The notes beneath the pieces were generated by a model that was not told the origin of the DNA, did not search any database, and was given only the letters and a program-made list of their open reading frames with translations. Source: an uncultured Lachnospiraceae bacterium (GTDB lineage Bacteria > Bacillota > Clostridia > Lachnospirales > Lachnospiraceae). From it: a stretch of 36,413 bases of DNA. Numbering within the stretch: position 1 is the first letter of the stretch; every line of letters starts with the position of its first letter. Positions 7,415 through 15,776 of the stretch are shown in pieces. The stretch covers positions 1 to 36,413 of the forward strand of contig CADBRV010000094.1 of NCBI GenBank assembly GCA_902797185.1, given 5' to 3'. The translations under genes and the position numbers were made by a program.

Positions 7415-8800
7415 TTAATCTGCTGTAACGGCGCCGTCTGTAGAACCGCCATCATCCGTGCCGGTACTCCCGGTATCCGACGTGGAAGTGTCCGCTACCG
7501 TAGGTGCCCCTTCCTTGCAGCTGTCATCGGGCCATGCGATATAGTCATCCTCTGACAAGCCGGATTTTATCTCATAAATATTAAGCTGGTCATCATAATC
7601 GCCCAGCTGCACCTGGCGTTTTTCCAGCTTGCCTCCGGCTTTGGACACTGCCCACACATAAGCTGTGCTGTCGCCGCTTTCCTGCTGCACCAGATAGCTG
7701 GAATCCAGCCAGATGCCATTCCTCTTGGCCTCCTGCCCTTCATCCGGCTCCACCGTGACATGCTGCCCCAAAAGCAGGTCGTCAGCATTGTCCAAAGTCA
7801 CATAAAAGCTGTACTTGGAAGCAGGCTCGGAGCTGCCCGTAGGATCGGAATACATGGAAGAAGAGCTGTCTGTACTTTCTTCCGGCTTGGAACTGATGGA
7901 AGTAAGCGTCCCGGTCCAGGTCTTCGTGGTGTCCACCCGGGAGCGCACGATGACATTCATCCCCTCGGCCAGATTGCCCACATTCTGCTCGCTGACCGTG
8001 CCTTTGACCCGAAGGTCGCCGGTACCGACGATGGTCATCAGCGTGTTGGAAGAACTGGAGGAACCGTCTGTCGAAGAAGCACTGCTGTCGGTAGACGTAC
8101 TGTCTGAATCGGTTCTGTCCGTGCTGTCCGTACCGGAAGAGCTGTCTGTTGAACTGTCCGAATCCAAAGTAGTGCCGGAGTCGCCGGAAATGTCTGCCAC
8201 GGATTCCACTGTGCCATCCAGTTTTGCCTTGACGGTGGCATTATTGACCTCGGACTGGTAACGCTGGATTTCCACCTTGGTGGTCTCAATATCATAATTG
8301 CTCTGGGCAATTTCCGCCTGCAGGGTCTGGATCTGGGCGGAAATGCCAGCCTTGTCGGAAGAGGATGCCGACTTTAAATCCTTCTGCAGCTGGGCCACCT
8401 GGTCATTGTCATTGGAAATGGTCTGGTTAAGCTGCTCAATCTTCAGCTGGTCCTGCTCGATCTTCAGTTCCGTACCCTGGGTATCATAAGTAAACAAGGG
8501 ATCCCCCTTGCTGACCTTGTCCCCTGCTTTGACATAGATTTCCTTAATCGTTTTCGAGGAATCCAGGGAAATCTTCTGGGTCTTCTGGGTTTCCACTTTG
8601 CCACTGTAGCGGTTGACGGACCCGGCGTCCGCATCGTTTGCCCCTGCCGCGTTGACAGAGGAAACCTGGGACACATAGGCTTTCCCGCTGTCTGCGCTGC
8701 CCCTATGGCGTGACAAAGCAAAAACAACCACTGCCACTACGATGGCTGCGGCAATGATGGCCAGGACCAGGATTTTTTTCTTTCCTAACTTTAACTTCAC
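7415..8800 (-). CDS. HlyD-family adaptor, first gene of the export operon
   Basis: This 461-residue periplasmic-adaptor-type protein has one N-terminal membrane segment (about 9-29), a lipoyl half-motif (VKAGDKVSKGDPLFTYD, about 90-106), a coiled-coil hairpin (about 111-185), the returning half-motif (AKLDGTVESV), and beta-barrel domains. A Ser/Asp/Thr-rich stretch of about 45 residues (207-252) interrupts the lipoyl domain. I chose the GTG at 8800, six bases after AGGAG; an in-frame GTG at 8818 is possible and would add six residues. A consensus promoter lies 81 bases upstream. Two adaptors for one ATPase/permease pair is unusual; they may form mixed rings or serve different partners. Confidence 0.88.
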   Translation of the reverse strand: MKLKLGKKKILVLAIIAAAIVVAVVVFALSRHRGSADSGKAYVSQVSSVNAAGANDADAGSVNRYSGKVETQKTQKISLDSSKTIKEIYVKAGDKVSKGDPLFTYDTQGTELKIEQDQLKIEQLNQTISNDNDQVAQLQKDLKSASSSDKAGISAQIQTLQAEIAQSNYDIETTKVEIQRYQSEVNNATVKAKLDGTVESVADISGDSGTTLDSDSSTDSSSGTDSTDRTDSDSTSTDSSASSTDGSSSSSNTLMTIVGTGDLRVKGTVSEQNVGNLAEGMNVIVRSRVDTTKTWTGTLTSISSKPEESTDSSSSMYSDPTGSSEPASKYSFYVTLDNADDLLLGQHVTVEPDEGQEAKRNGIWLDSSYLVQQESGDSTAYVWAVSKAGGKLEKRQVQLGDYDDQLNIYEIKSGLSEDDYIAWPDDSCKEGAPTVADTSTSDTGSTGTDDGGSTDGAVTAD

Positions 8801-8880
8801 TGCTTTCTCCTTTTCCACAAGAATCCGCCACCTGGAGGATCATGAATCCCAGGAACTGTGTTATTCGTCTTAGTACAGTC

Positions 8881-8909
8881 ATTGTATTAAATCCCCTTCT
8901 TACTGTCAA
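8881..8909 (-). promoter_or_regulatory. Sigma-A promoter of the export operon
   Basis: On the minus strand TTGACA (8909-8904) and TACAAT (8886-8881) are separated by exactly 17 bases, a near-perfect housekeeping promoter. It should start transcription about 70-80 bases before the first adaptor gene. No operator is obvious next to it, so the operon may be expressed constitutively. Confidence 0.8.
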
Positions 8910-8944
8910 TATAAATCCACCGGCACCGCAGGGGCAATAAAAAA

Positions 8945-8981
8945 AGGACGTCCCTCCCCTTTTCATAGGGAAAAACGTCCT
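8945..8981 (-). terminator. Rho-independent terminator of the suf operon
   Basis: AGGACGT (8945-8951) pairs with ACGTCCT (8975-8981), with a second short stem CCCT/AGGG inside. On the minus strand it is followed by six T residues. It lies about 140 bases after the sufU stop. The 319-base gap 8801-9119 holds this terminator and the promoter at 8881-8909. Confidence 0.75.
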
Positions 8982-9119
8982 CTCACTTTATTCAGGAAAA
9001 ACTTTGTCCAACCTGCCTGTATCGCCGGACACTCTAAGCTGCATCACTTACTTCCAGCCAGCCTGCTTTCCTTCCATGTTTCTTTTTTACCTGCCCAAAG
9101 ATAATGCGGAAAGTACCGT

Positions 9120-9554
9120 TTACTTTTCCTTATCCTCTTCCAGCATCTCGTCCATGGTACGCCAGCCCAGCACCGCGCATTTGACCCTGGCGGGCATATG
9201 GGAGATATCCTTCAAGGAAGCTGCCTCTTCCAGCTCGTCCATCTCGTCCTCGGTAATGCCGCCCTTGATCATCTTCATGAAAAGGTCCTTGAGGTGCAGC
9301 GCCTCTTCCTTGGTCTTTCCGATGACCAGGTCCAGCATCATGTCAGCGGATGCCTGGGAAATAGCGCATCCCTCTCCTACGTAACCGCCGTCCTTTACTA
9401 CGCCGTCTTCCACCTTCAGCTTGAGGATGATGTCATCCCCGCAGCTGGGGTTTACGCCTTCCAGTTCCATATTGGCATCCGGCAGGTCATGCTTGTGTGC
9501 CGGATGCAGGTTATGGTCCGTCAGGATTTCATTGTAAAAATTATTGTATTCCAT
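9120..9554 (-). CDS. sufU: SufU sulfur-transfer protein
   Basis: This 144-residue IscU-like protein accepts persulfide sulfur from SufS and passes it to the SufBCD scaffold. The Zn-binding residues of the SufU type are visible: Cys38 and Asp40 in PSCGDD, Cys63 in GEGCAIS and Cys126 in VKCAVLGW. The insert between the second and third Cys is as long as in Firmicutes SufU, which separates it from IscU. The start at 9554 follows AAGGAG. It is the last gene of the suf operon, 18 bases after sufS. Confidence 0.96.
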   Translation of the reverse strand: MEYNNFYNEILTDHNLHPAHKHDLPDANMELEGVNPSCGDDIILKLKVEDGVVKDGGYVGEGCAISQASADMMLDLVIGKTKEEALHLKDLFMKMIKGGITEDEMDELEEAASLKDISHMPARVKCAVLGWRTMDEMLEEDKEK

Positions 9555-9572
9555 CTGGAACGTCTCCTTGTA

Positions 9573-10802
9573 TCAATCCTTATATCCCATCCGCTCACGA
9601 AGGGTGGAAAGGCTCTCTGCCAGCTGGTCGATTTCCTCTTCCGTATTATAGAAGCACAGGCTCGCCCTGGCTGTGGAGGGGGTATGCATGAACTGCATCA
9701 GCGGCTGCGCGCAGTGGTGGCCGGCGCGGATGTCCACATGGTCCGCGTCCAGGATCGCCGCGATGTCGTGGGGATGCACCCCATCTACCGTAAAGGTAAA
9801 GATCCCATGGTGCTCTTCTGCCACATCGGAGCCCAGGAGGTTGAGGTGCGGCACGTTTTTCAAACGCTCCATGGCATATCTGCCCAGTTCCTGCTCCCGC
9901 TGCTCGATCTTGTCGATGCCAACCGCGTTGTAATAATCGATGGCCGCGCCCAGGCCTACCGCGCCTGCCGCGTTGACGGTGCCGGCTTCGAATTTGTGGG
10001 GGAGCTCAGCGTAAGTAGCCCCTTCCCGGGTCACATATTCGATCATCTCGCCGCCGGTCAGGAAAGGCGGCATTTTCTCCAGGAGCTCTTTCTTCCCGTA
10101 CAAAGCGCCGATCCCCATGGGTCCCAGCATCTTATGGCCGGAGAAGGAAAGGAAATCCACATCCAGGTCCTGTACGTCCACCGGTACGTGGGGGACGGAC
10201 TGGGCGCCGTCACAGACAAAGATGGAACCGTTCTCATGGGCGATAGCCGCAAATTTCTGCACGTCGTTTTTGACGCCCAACACGTTGGAAAGCTGGGTCA
10301 TGGCGACGATCTTTGTTTTCGGTGTAAGGGCGCTGCGGAAGGCTTCTTCCGTAATCTTCCCTTTTTCATCACATTCCAGCCAGTTCAGCTTGGCGCCTTT
10401 GCGGGCCGCCGCATGCTGCCAAGGCAGGATGTTGCTATGGTGTTCCATCACGGTCACCAGCACTTCATCGCCCTCGGAGAGGAAAGCCTCGCTGCCGCTG
10501 AATGCCACCAGGTTCAGGCTTTCGGAAGCATTCCTGGTGAAGATGATTTCGCAGGAGTCTGCCGCGTGGAGGAAATCCTTTACCTTTTCCCTGGCATCCT
10601 CATACGCCTCGGTGGCGCGCAGGCTCAGGTCATACAAGCCCCTGAGCGGGTTGGCATTTAATTCTTCATAAAAGCGGGTCTCGGCTTCGATCACCTGCCT
10701 GGGCTTCTGGGTCGTAGCCGCGTTGTCCAGGTAAGCCAGCCCCGGGTTATTCGCAAGAAGAGGGAAATCTGCCCTCAGTTTCTCGACCTCTTTTTTTGTC
10801 AT
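9573..10802 (-). CDS. sufS: SufS group II cysteine desulfurase
   Basis: This 409-residue PLP enzyme converts L-cysteine to alanine and an enzyme-bound persulfide for Fe-S cluster assembly. The PLP lysine is Lys224 in SFSGHKMLG. The catalytic Cys364 lies in the short loop RAGHHCAQ, the type II arrangement that needs a partner such as SufU. The start at 10802 (MTKKEVE) follows GGAGGGAG and overlaps the sufD stop as ATGA; a longer frame to 10823 exists but lacks such a site. Confidence 0.96.
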   Translation of the reverse strand: MTKKEVEKLRADFPLLANNPGLAYLDNAATTQKPRQVIEAETRFYEELNANPLRGLYDLSLRATEAYEDAREKVKDFLHAADSCEIIFTRNASESLNLVAFSGSEAFLSEGDEVLVTVMEHHSNILPWQHAAARKGAKLNWLECDEKGKITEEAFRSALTPKTKIVAMTQLSNVLGVKNDVQKFAAIAHENGSIFVCDGAQSVPHVPVDVQDLDVDFLSFSGHKMLGPMGIGALYGKKELLEKMPPFLTGGEMIEYVTREGATYAELPHKFEAGTVNAAGAVGLGAAIDYYNAVGIDKIEQREQELGRYAMERLKNVPHLNLLGSDVAEEHHGIFTFTVDGVHPHDIAAILDADHVDIRAGHHCAQPLMQFMHTPSTARASLCFYNTEEEIDQLAESLSTLRERMGYKD

Positions 10803-11878
10803 CTGCGCTCCTCCCTCCTGCAAGTACGAAGCTCGTCTTCCATCTCGTCATGCAGCCTCTTGCGGGCAATGTCATCCGGGATCTTCCGGACCACGGCCTC
10901 GATGCGGGCATCTGCCATGACGGAATAAATCTGCTCTTCGGAAAGCCCCCTGCTTGCCATGTAAAAGAGGATTTCCTCGTCCAGCCTGCCGATGGTAGCG
11001 CCATGGTTGCCTTCCACGTCTTCCTCGTCGCAGAGGATCAGCGGGATAGTCTTGTTTTCCACACCGTCATCGATCAAAAGCACGTCCTCTTTCTCATCGC
11101 CGGTGGAGCCGCCGCAGCCCTTCTTGAAATCAATGGAGCCGCGGAACATCTTCTTTGCCGTATCCCGGAGGACGCCGTTCAGGTACATCTCGCTCTTGGT
11201 ATTTTTGCCGGTCTGGTCCGCGAAGTAATTCATATCCAGCTTGTGGTCCAGATGCACCGTATAGGCAACGTCTGCCAGAAGGTGGCTTCCTTCCCCCTTG
11301 AGGTTGGTGCGCAGCCCCTGGTAAATTTCTTTTCCGGAAAGGAACAGGTGTACCACATGCACATCCGCGCCCTCGCCGCAGTCAATCCCCACGTCGCTGA
11401 TAATCTGGTAATCCTCGCCGCCGCGGACGATCTGCACCAGGTCCAGTCGGGCATTTTTTCCAACGACGAATTTCATCTGTGCCGCGGAAAAGCCTTTGGA
11501 CTGCCTGTCCCCGTCCCATGCCAGGACTACGGTTGCATGGCTCCCTTCGCCCAGCACGGCGCCATAGCTGTTTACTGCATTTGCCCCTTCTTCGCAGGGA
11601 ATCAGGATACGCAGTGCCTGCTGTGGGTCAGCCCCTGCCGGGACCTCCAGTACCTGCCTGGATACGCCGGCTTCTTTTACCAGCTTGTCCATATCTTCGC
11701 CGGATCCGGTCTTTACATCTTCCAGCCCGGACCGTTCTTCCGTAGTAAGGGAAAGCCCTTCCGGCACTTCCACCTGTGCCTCTATTGCACGGCCTGCCGA
11801 AACATCTTCCAGCACAGCCTCGTTCATCTGGAGCCAGCCAAAGGTATAAGCCGGCAGACGGTTTATTTTCAGTTCCAT
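10799..11878 (-). CDS. sufD: SufD Fe-S scaffold subunit
   Basis: This 359-residue beta-helix protein pairs with SufB in the SufBC2D scaffold. The C-terminal block (NHGATIGRLDEEILFYMASR) carries the His and the conserved Asp-Glu-Glu surface found in SufD, and resembles the corresponding SufB region. The N-terminal third is divergent, as is usual for SufD. The start at 11878 follows AGGAGG. It is placed 12 bases after sufB and overlaps sufS. Confidence 0.94.
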   Translation of the reverse strand: MELKINRLPAYTFGWLQMNEAVLEDVSAGRAIEAQVEVPEGLSLTTEERSGLEDVKTGSGEDMDKLVKEAGVSRQVLEVPAGADPQQALRILIPCEEGANAVNSYGAVLGEGSHATVVLAWDGDRQSKGFSAAQMKFVVGKNARLDLVQIVRGGEDYQIISDVGIDCGEGADVHVVHLFLSGKEIYQGLRTNLKGEGSHLLADVAYTVHLDHKLDMNYFADQTGKNTKSEMYLNGVLRDTAKKMFRGSIDFKKGCGGSTGDEKEDVLLIDDGVENKTIPLILCDEEDVEGNHGATIGRLDEEILFYMASRGLSEEQIYSVMADARIEAVVRKIPDDIARKRLHDEMEDELRTCRREERR

Positions 11879-11890
11879 TCTCCTGCCTCC

Positions 11891-13303
11891 TTATCCGATT
11901 GCACCCTTCATCTCCAGCTGGATCAGGTTGTTCATCTCAACCGCGTACTCCAGCGGCAGCTCCTTGCCTACGTTGCTGGCAAATCCGGTCACGATCATGG
12001 CCCTGGCATCCTCTTCGGAAATGCCGCGGCTCATCATATAAAAAATAGCCTCGTCGCTGATCCTGCCGATCTTTGCCTCGTGCCCTACGTCTGCCTGGGA
12101 CGTCCTCACGTCCATGGCAGGGATCGTATCGGACCTGGAAATGTCATCCAGCATCAGGGACTGGCAGGAAGTGGAAGACTTGCTGCCCTTGGCGTTTTTG
12201 TTAATGACGACGCTGCTCCGGAAGGTGCTGATGCCGCCGCTCTTGGAAATGGAACGGGTATTTACATAAGAAGAAGTATTGGGCGCGTTGTGTACTGCCT
12301 TGCATCCTGTATCCAGGTTCTGGCCATGTCCCGCAAAGGTTACGGAAGTAAATTCGCTCCTGGCGCCTTCCCCGTTCAATACGCTCATCGGATAGAGGTA
12401 GGAAACATGGGAGCCGAAGGAACCGGAGATCCATTCCACTTTGCCGTTCTTCTCCACCAAGGCACGCTTGGTATTCAGGTTGTACATGTTTTTGGACCAG
12501 TTCTCAATGGTGGAGTACCGGATCGTGGCATCCTCGCCTACGAACAGCTCTACGCAGCCGGCATGGAGGTTGGCCACATTATATTTCGGGGCGCTGCATC
12601 CTTCAATGAAATGCAGGTAAGCGCCTTTGTCCACAATGATCAGGGTATGCTCGAACTGGCCGGCACCCGGGGAGTTCAGACGGAAATAGGACTGCAGCGG
12701 GATTTCCACTTTTACGCCTTCCGGAACGTATACGAAAGAACCGCCGGACCAGACCGCGCCATGCAGTGCCGCGAACTTGTGGTCAGTCGGAGGCACCAGT
12801 TTCATGAAGTGCTTCTGGATCATGTCGGCATACGGGCCGTGCAGCGCGCTTTCGATATCGGTATAAACAACGCCCTGCTCTGCCACTTCGTCTTTGACGT
12901 TGTGGTAAACCAGCTCGGAGTCATACTGGGCGCCGACGCCTGCCAGGGAAGTCCGCTCTGCCTGGGGGATGCCCAGCTTTTCAAAGGTATCCTTGATGTC
13001 TGCCGGCACGTCTGCCCAGTTGGCGCTCATTTTCTTGTTGTCACGCACATAGGTGACGATGTTGTCCATGTCCAGCCCGTCGATGGCCGGGCCCCAGTCT
13101 ACCATTGGCGTCTTGTTGTAAATATCCAGGGAACGGAGACGGAACTGCCGCATCCATTCCGGGTCGTTTTTTTCATCGGAGATCTGTTCCACGATTTCGC
13201 GGGTAAGGCCGGCTTTCAGCTTGTAGGTGTCTTTGCCCTCTTTATTACGGAAATCGTATAAGGAACGGTCGATATCCTCTACATATGTCTTTTCCTTTGC
13301 CAT
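11891..13303 (-). CDS. sufB: SufB Fe-S scaffold subunit
   Basis: This 470-residue protein is the main scaffold on which the Fe-S cluster is built. Typical SufB blocks are present: SLAGVGAQYDSE, FVYVPEGVKVEIPLQSYFR, HFIEGCSAP, FAGHGQNLDTGCK, SSTSCQSLML and EAKIGRISDEAIFYMMSRG. The Cys in TSCQS corresponds to the position needed for cluster assembly in E. coli SufB. It begins only two bases after the sufC stop, behind AAGGAAGG. The length is normal for the family. Confidence 0.97.
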   Translation of the reverse strand: MAKEKTYVEDIDRSLYDFRNKEGKDTYKLKAGLTREIVEQISDEKNDPEWMRQFRLRSLDIYNKTPMVDWGPAIDGLDMDNIVTYVRDNKKMSANWADVPADIKDTFEKLGIPQAERTSLAGVGAQYDSELVYHNVKDEVAEQGVVYTDIESALHGPYADMIQKHFMKLVPPTDHKFAALHGAVWSGGSFVYVPEGVKVEIPLQSYFRLNSPGAGQFEHTLIIVDKGAYLHFIEGCSAPKYNVANLHAGCVELFVGEDATIRYSTIENWSKNMYNLNTKRALVEKNGKVEWISGSFGSHVSYLYPMSVLNGEGARSEFTSVTFAGHGQNLDTGCKAVHNAPNTSSYVNTRSISKSGGISTFRSSVVINKNAKGSKSSTSCQSLMLDDISRSDTIPAMDVRTSQADVGHEAKIGRISDEAIFYMMSRGISEEDARAMIVTGFASNVGKELPLEYAVEMNNLIQLEMKGAIG

Positions 13304-13305
13304 GT

Positions 13306-14064
13306 TCAGCCTTCCTTCGCTTTTGCTTCAAACGCGCCGAAACCGTTGGTGTTGATTTCATCCAGGAGGGATGCGTCTCCCTCGGATACGATCTTCCCGT
13401 CGATCAGGACATGTACCTTGTCCACCTTCAAAGAGGAAAGGATGCCCATGTTGTGGGTGATGATGATCAGCGCGCCGTCTTTGTCCTTCTGGTACTCTTC
13501 CACGCCCTTGGATACGGTACGTACCGCGTCTACGTCCAGGCCGCTGTCCGTCTCGTCCAGGATGGCCAGGGAAGGCTTGAGCATCAGGAGCTGGAGGATT
13601 TCCGCTTTCTTTTTCTCACCGCCGGAGAAGCCTACGTTCATATCACGCTCTGCATAGGACTCATCCATGTGCAGCACTTCCATGGCTTTCTTCAGTTCCT
13701 TGCGGAAGGTGAAAAGCTTCAGGCGGTTGCCGGAAATGTTTTCAATGGAACTGCGGATGAAACTGGAAAGGGAAAGTCCCGGGATCTCGATGGGGTTCTG
13801 GAAGGACATGAAAAGGCCGTCCTTTGCCCTCTGGTCTACGGATTCCTCCAACAGGTTTTTCCCCGCGAACTGTACGCTGCCTTCGGTCACGACATACTGG
13901 GGGTTGCCCATCAGGGCGTTGCCCAGGGTGGACTTGCCGGCGCCGTTGGGTCCCATCAAAAGATGGGTCTCGCCCTTGTTGACGGAGAAAGAAAGCCCTT
14001 TCAATATTTCCTTGTCTTCCACACTGACATGCAGGTTTTCTATCTTCAATAACTCTTCTGCCAT
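13306..14064 (-). CDS. sufC: SufC Fe-S assembly ATPase
   Basis: This 252-residue ABC-type ATPase drives conformational change of SufB/SufD during cluster assembly and is not a transporter component. Walker A is GPNGAGKST, the signature FSGGEKKKAE, and Walker B LAILDETDSGLD. The start at 14064 (MAEELL) lies four bases after GGAGAG; an ATG 12 bases upstream overlaps that site. It is the first gene of the operon (order C-B-D-S-U) and follows a leader of about 115 bases with two palindromes. Confidence 0.96.
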   Translation of the reverse strand: MAEELLKIENLHVSVEDKEILKGLSFSVNKGETHLLMGPNGAGKSTLGNALMGNPQYVVTEGSVQFAGKNLLEESVDQRAKDGLFMSFQNPIEIPGLSLSSFIRSSIENISGNRLKLFTFRKELKKAMEVLHMDESYAERDMNVGFSGGEKKKAEILQLLMLKPSLAILDETDSGLDVDAVRTVSKGVEEYQKDKDGALIIITHNMGILSSLKVDKVHVLIDGKIVSEGDASLLDEINTNGFGAFEAKAKEG

Positions 14065-14123
14065 AATACTCTCCATTTCTTTCTTGTTTTTTCAGATATA
14101 TGCCTGTATCCTACTCTAATAGC

Positions 14124-14164
14124 GGGAAAATTTTCCCTTATTTTTAGTAGGAAATATTTCCTAC
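14124..14164 (-). promoter_or_regulatory. Two tandem palindromes in the suf leader
   Basis: GTAGGAAATATTTCCTAC (14147-14164) is a perfect 18-bp palindrome and GGGAAAATTTTCCC (14124-14137) a perfect 14-bp one. Both share a GGAAA...TTTCC core, and their centres are 25 bp apart. They lie just downstream of the predicted suf transcription start, where a repressor would block elongation or initiation. Which regulator binds is not visible; an Fe-S or cysteine sensor of the Rrf2 family is a guess. Confidence 0.6.
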
Positions 14165-14187
14165 ATTTTTAGTATGATTAGAAATTA

Positions 14188-14215
14188 ATTATATAAGATA
14201 TTTTCCAATTTGCAA
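14188..14215 (-). promoter_or_regulatory. Predicted suf promoter
   Basis: On the minus strand TTGCAA (14215-14210) and a perfect TATAAT (14193-14188) are 16 bases apart. The -35 hexamer is one arm of an inverted repeat, TTGCA-A-GAAA-AA-TTTC-TGCAA (14210-14230), that also lies upstream of the divergent desulfurase gene. A plus-strand TATAAT at 14237-14242 may be the -10 of that gene, but I see no good -35 for it. The gap 14065-14439 holds these elements and the tandem repeat at 14276-14368. Confidence 0.55.
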
Positions 14216-14275
14216 GAAAAATTTCTGCAAGTATCGTATAATAATTTGAAACAATCGATTTCCAGCGCTTTAGAG

Positions 14276-14368
14276 GGCTCTCTCCTCGGGAACTTCAAGG
14301 CTCTCTCCTCGGGAACTTCAAGGTTCTCTCCTCAGGGGACTCCAAGGCTCTCTCCTCGGGAACTTCGA
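14276..14368 (+). repeat. Four-copy 23-bp tandem repeat in the desulfurase leader
   Basis: Units begin at 14276, 14299, 14322 and 14346 and read GGCTCTCTCCTCGGGAACTT plus three bases. Units one and two are identical, the fourth differs at one position near its end, and the third is one base longer with several changes. The array ends about 70 bases before the desulfurase start, so it is probably transcribed. The 77-codon open frame across it starts with TTG and has a skewed composition set by the repeat, so I do not call it a gene. Confidence 0.85.
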
Positions 14369-14439
14369 AAGGATCCCCGCTTCCCGGCTTACGAAAACCG
14401 GGAGGCACCTGCCCATGAAAGCGCTTACAGGGAGGCACC

Positions 14440-15579
14440 ATGATCTATCTTGACAACGCAGCCACTACCCGGACCGACCCAAGGGTCCTGGAAGAAATGC
14501 TGCCTTATTTTTCCGAATACTATGGCAACCCATCCGCTGCTTATCAATTTTCCCAGCGCATCCGGCATAAAGTGGATGCCTGCAGGGACCAGGTGGCTTC
14601 CTGCCTGGGCGTTTCCGCTTCCGAAATCTATTTCACTTCCGGAGGCAGCGAGTCCGACAACTGGGCCCTTTCCAGCGCTTTCGAAGCCGGAAAGGAGCAG
14701 GGAAGGGACCAGATCCTGCTTTCCGCCATTGAACACCCGGCCGTATACAACACCGCCTTGGCACTGGAACGCCAAGGGGCAGACGTACAGTTTCTGCCGG
14801 TGGACAAGGAAGGCGTGGTCCATCCGGAAACCCTGGAAAAAGCCGTCTCAAGCCGTACCGCCATCGTCAGCGTCATGGCTGCCAACAACGAGATCGGCAC
14901 ATTGGAGCCCATCGGGCCTTTGAGCCGGATTGCTCATGAAGCCGGCGCCCTGTTCCATACAGACGCTGTGCAGGCTTTCGGGCACATTCCCCTCCTTCTG
15001 GAGGGCACCCAGGTCGACCTTTTGAGCGCCAGCGGCCATAAATTCGGCGGTCCGAAAGGGGTCGGCTTCCTTTATATAAAGGAAGGGCTCCCTCTTATGG
15101 CACTGGTCCATGGAGGCTCCCAGGAACGGAACCGCCGGGCCGGTACCGAAAATGTGCCGGGCATTGTAGGTATGGCAAAAGCGGCACAGCTCGCCATGGT
15201 CCAAATGCCTGCCCGTGCCGAAAAGGAACGGATGCTGCGGGACCATTTAATCGGACGCGTCAGCGCCCTGCTGCCGCAGGTCCATTTAAACGGTTCCTAC
15301 GAAAGGCGCCTTCCCGGTAACGCCAGCCTCACCTTCCCCGGGCTTTCTTCCGAAACAGCCCTGATCCGCCTGGACATGGAAGGGATCTGCGCTTCCGCGG
15401 GATCCGCCTGCTCCACCGGGGCGCTGGAACCCTCACGGGTGCTGACCGCCATCGGGCTTTCCGCGCAGGAAGCTTCCTGCACTTTGCGCTTCAGCGTCAG
15501 TGCCCAAAATACGATAGAAGAAATTGACCACACTGCTTCTATATTAATCGATATGTATCAAAAATTCCAGCATGATTAA
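14440..15579 (+). CDS. NifS/IscS-type cysteine desulfurase (YrvO-like)
   Basis: This 379-residue PLP enzyme has Lys201 in SGHKFGGPKG and the catalytic Cys324 in the long flexible loop SAGSACSTG, the type I arrangement of IscS/NifS. It differs from the type II SufS on the other side of the intergenic region. It is followed by mnmA on the same strand. In Bacillus the desulfurase YrvO sits next to mnmA and feeds it sulfur, so the same dedicated role in tRNA thiolation is likely here. The ATG at 14440 follows GGGAGG. The length equals that of YrvO as I recall it. Confidence 0.92.
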   Translation: MIYLDNAATTRTDPRVLEEMLPYFSEYYGNPSAAYQFSQRIRHKVDACRDQVASCLGVSASEIYFTSGGSESDNWALSSAFEAGKEQGRDQILLSAIEHPAVYNTALALERQGADVQFLPVDKEGVVHPETLEKAVSSRTAIVSVMAANNEIGTLEPIGPLSRIAHEAGALFHTDAVQAFGHIPLLLEGTQVDLLSASGHKFGGPKGVGFLYIKEGLPLMALVHGGSQERNRRAGTENVPGIVGMAKAAQLAMVQMPARAEKERMLRDHLIGRVSALLPQVHLNGSYERRLPGNASLTFPGLSSETALIRLDMEGICASAGSACSTGALEPSRVLTAIGLSAQEASCTLRFSVSAQNTIEEIDHTASILIDMYQKFQHD

Positions 15580-15630
15580 CGGTTTTTCAACGTTCTGTCA
15601 TATAAAAAAAGAGAAACCAGGATATGCGAT

Positions 15631-15659
15631 TTGACAAGCAAACTCCTTTTTGGGACAAT
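15631..15659 (+). promoter_or_regulatory. Candidate promoter for mnmA
   Basis: TTGACA (15631-15636) and GACAAT (15654-15659) are 17 bases apart. It lies between the desulfurase and mnmA and would give mnmA its own start with a leader of about 110 bases containing a degraded mosaic repeat. Confidence 0.45.
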
Positions 15660-15676
15660 GCCGGAATATGTCCGTA

Positions 15677-15751
15677 ATATGCCGTCACCCAGAAGGTGAT
15701 GATACCGGCTGCGCTTTCGTCCAAAATGTGAATCGGGATGGCGCAGCTTCC
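15677..15751 (+). repeat. Degraded mosaic intergenic repeat copy (modules C and D)
   Basis: GTCACCCAGAAGGTGATGAT is a C-type hairpin, followed by GGCTGCGCTTTCG and ATGGCGCAGCTTCC, which match the right part of the copy at 33183-33415. Modules A and B are missing or unrecognisable. It would lie in the mnmA leader. Confidence 0.5.
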
Positions 15752-15776
15752 AAATAATGAATTCAAGGGGACTGAA

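Noticed and set aside
9198..10661. 487-codon plus-strand frame
   Set aside because: It is antisense to sufU and sufS and shows no family features.
10796..13261. 821-codon plus-strand frame
   Set aside because: It is the shadow of sufD and sufB, which have unmistakable family motifs, ribosome binding sites and tight operon spacing.
14210..14443. 77-codon frame overlapping the desulfurase start (ATGA overlap)
   Set aside because: It needs a TTG start with no ribosome binding site, and its middle is the translated 23-bp tandem repeat.
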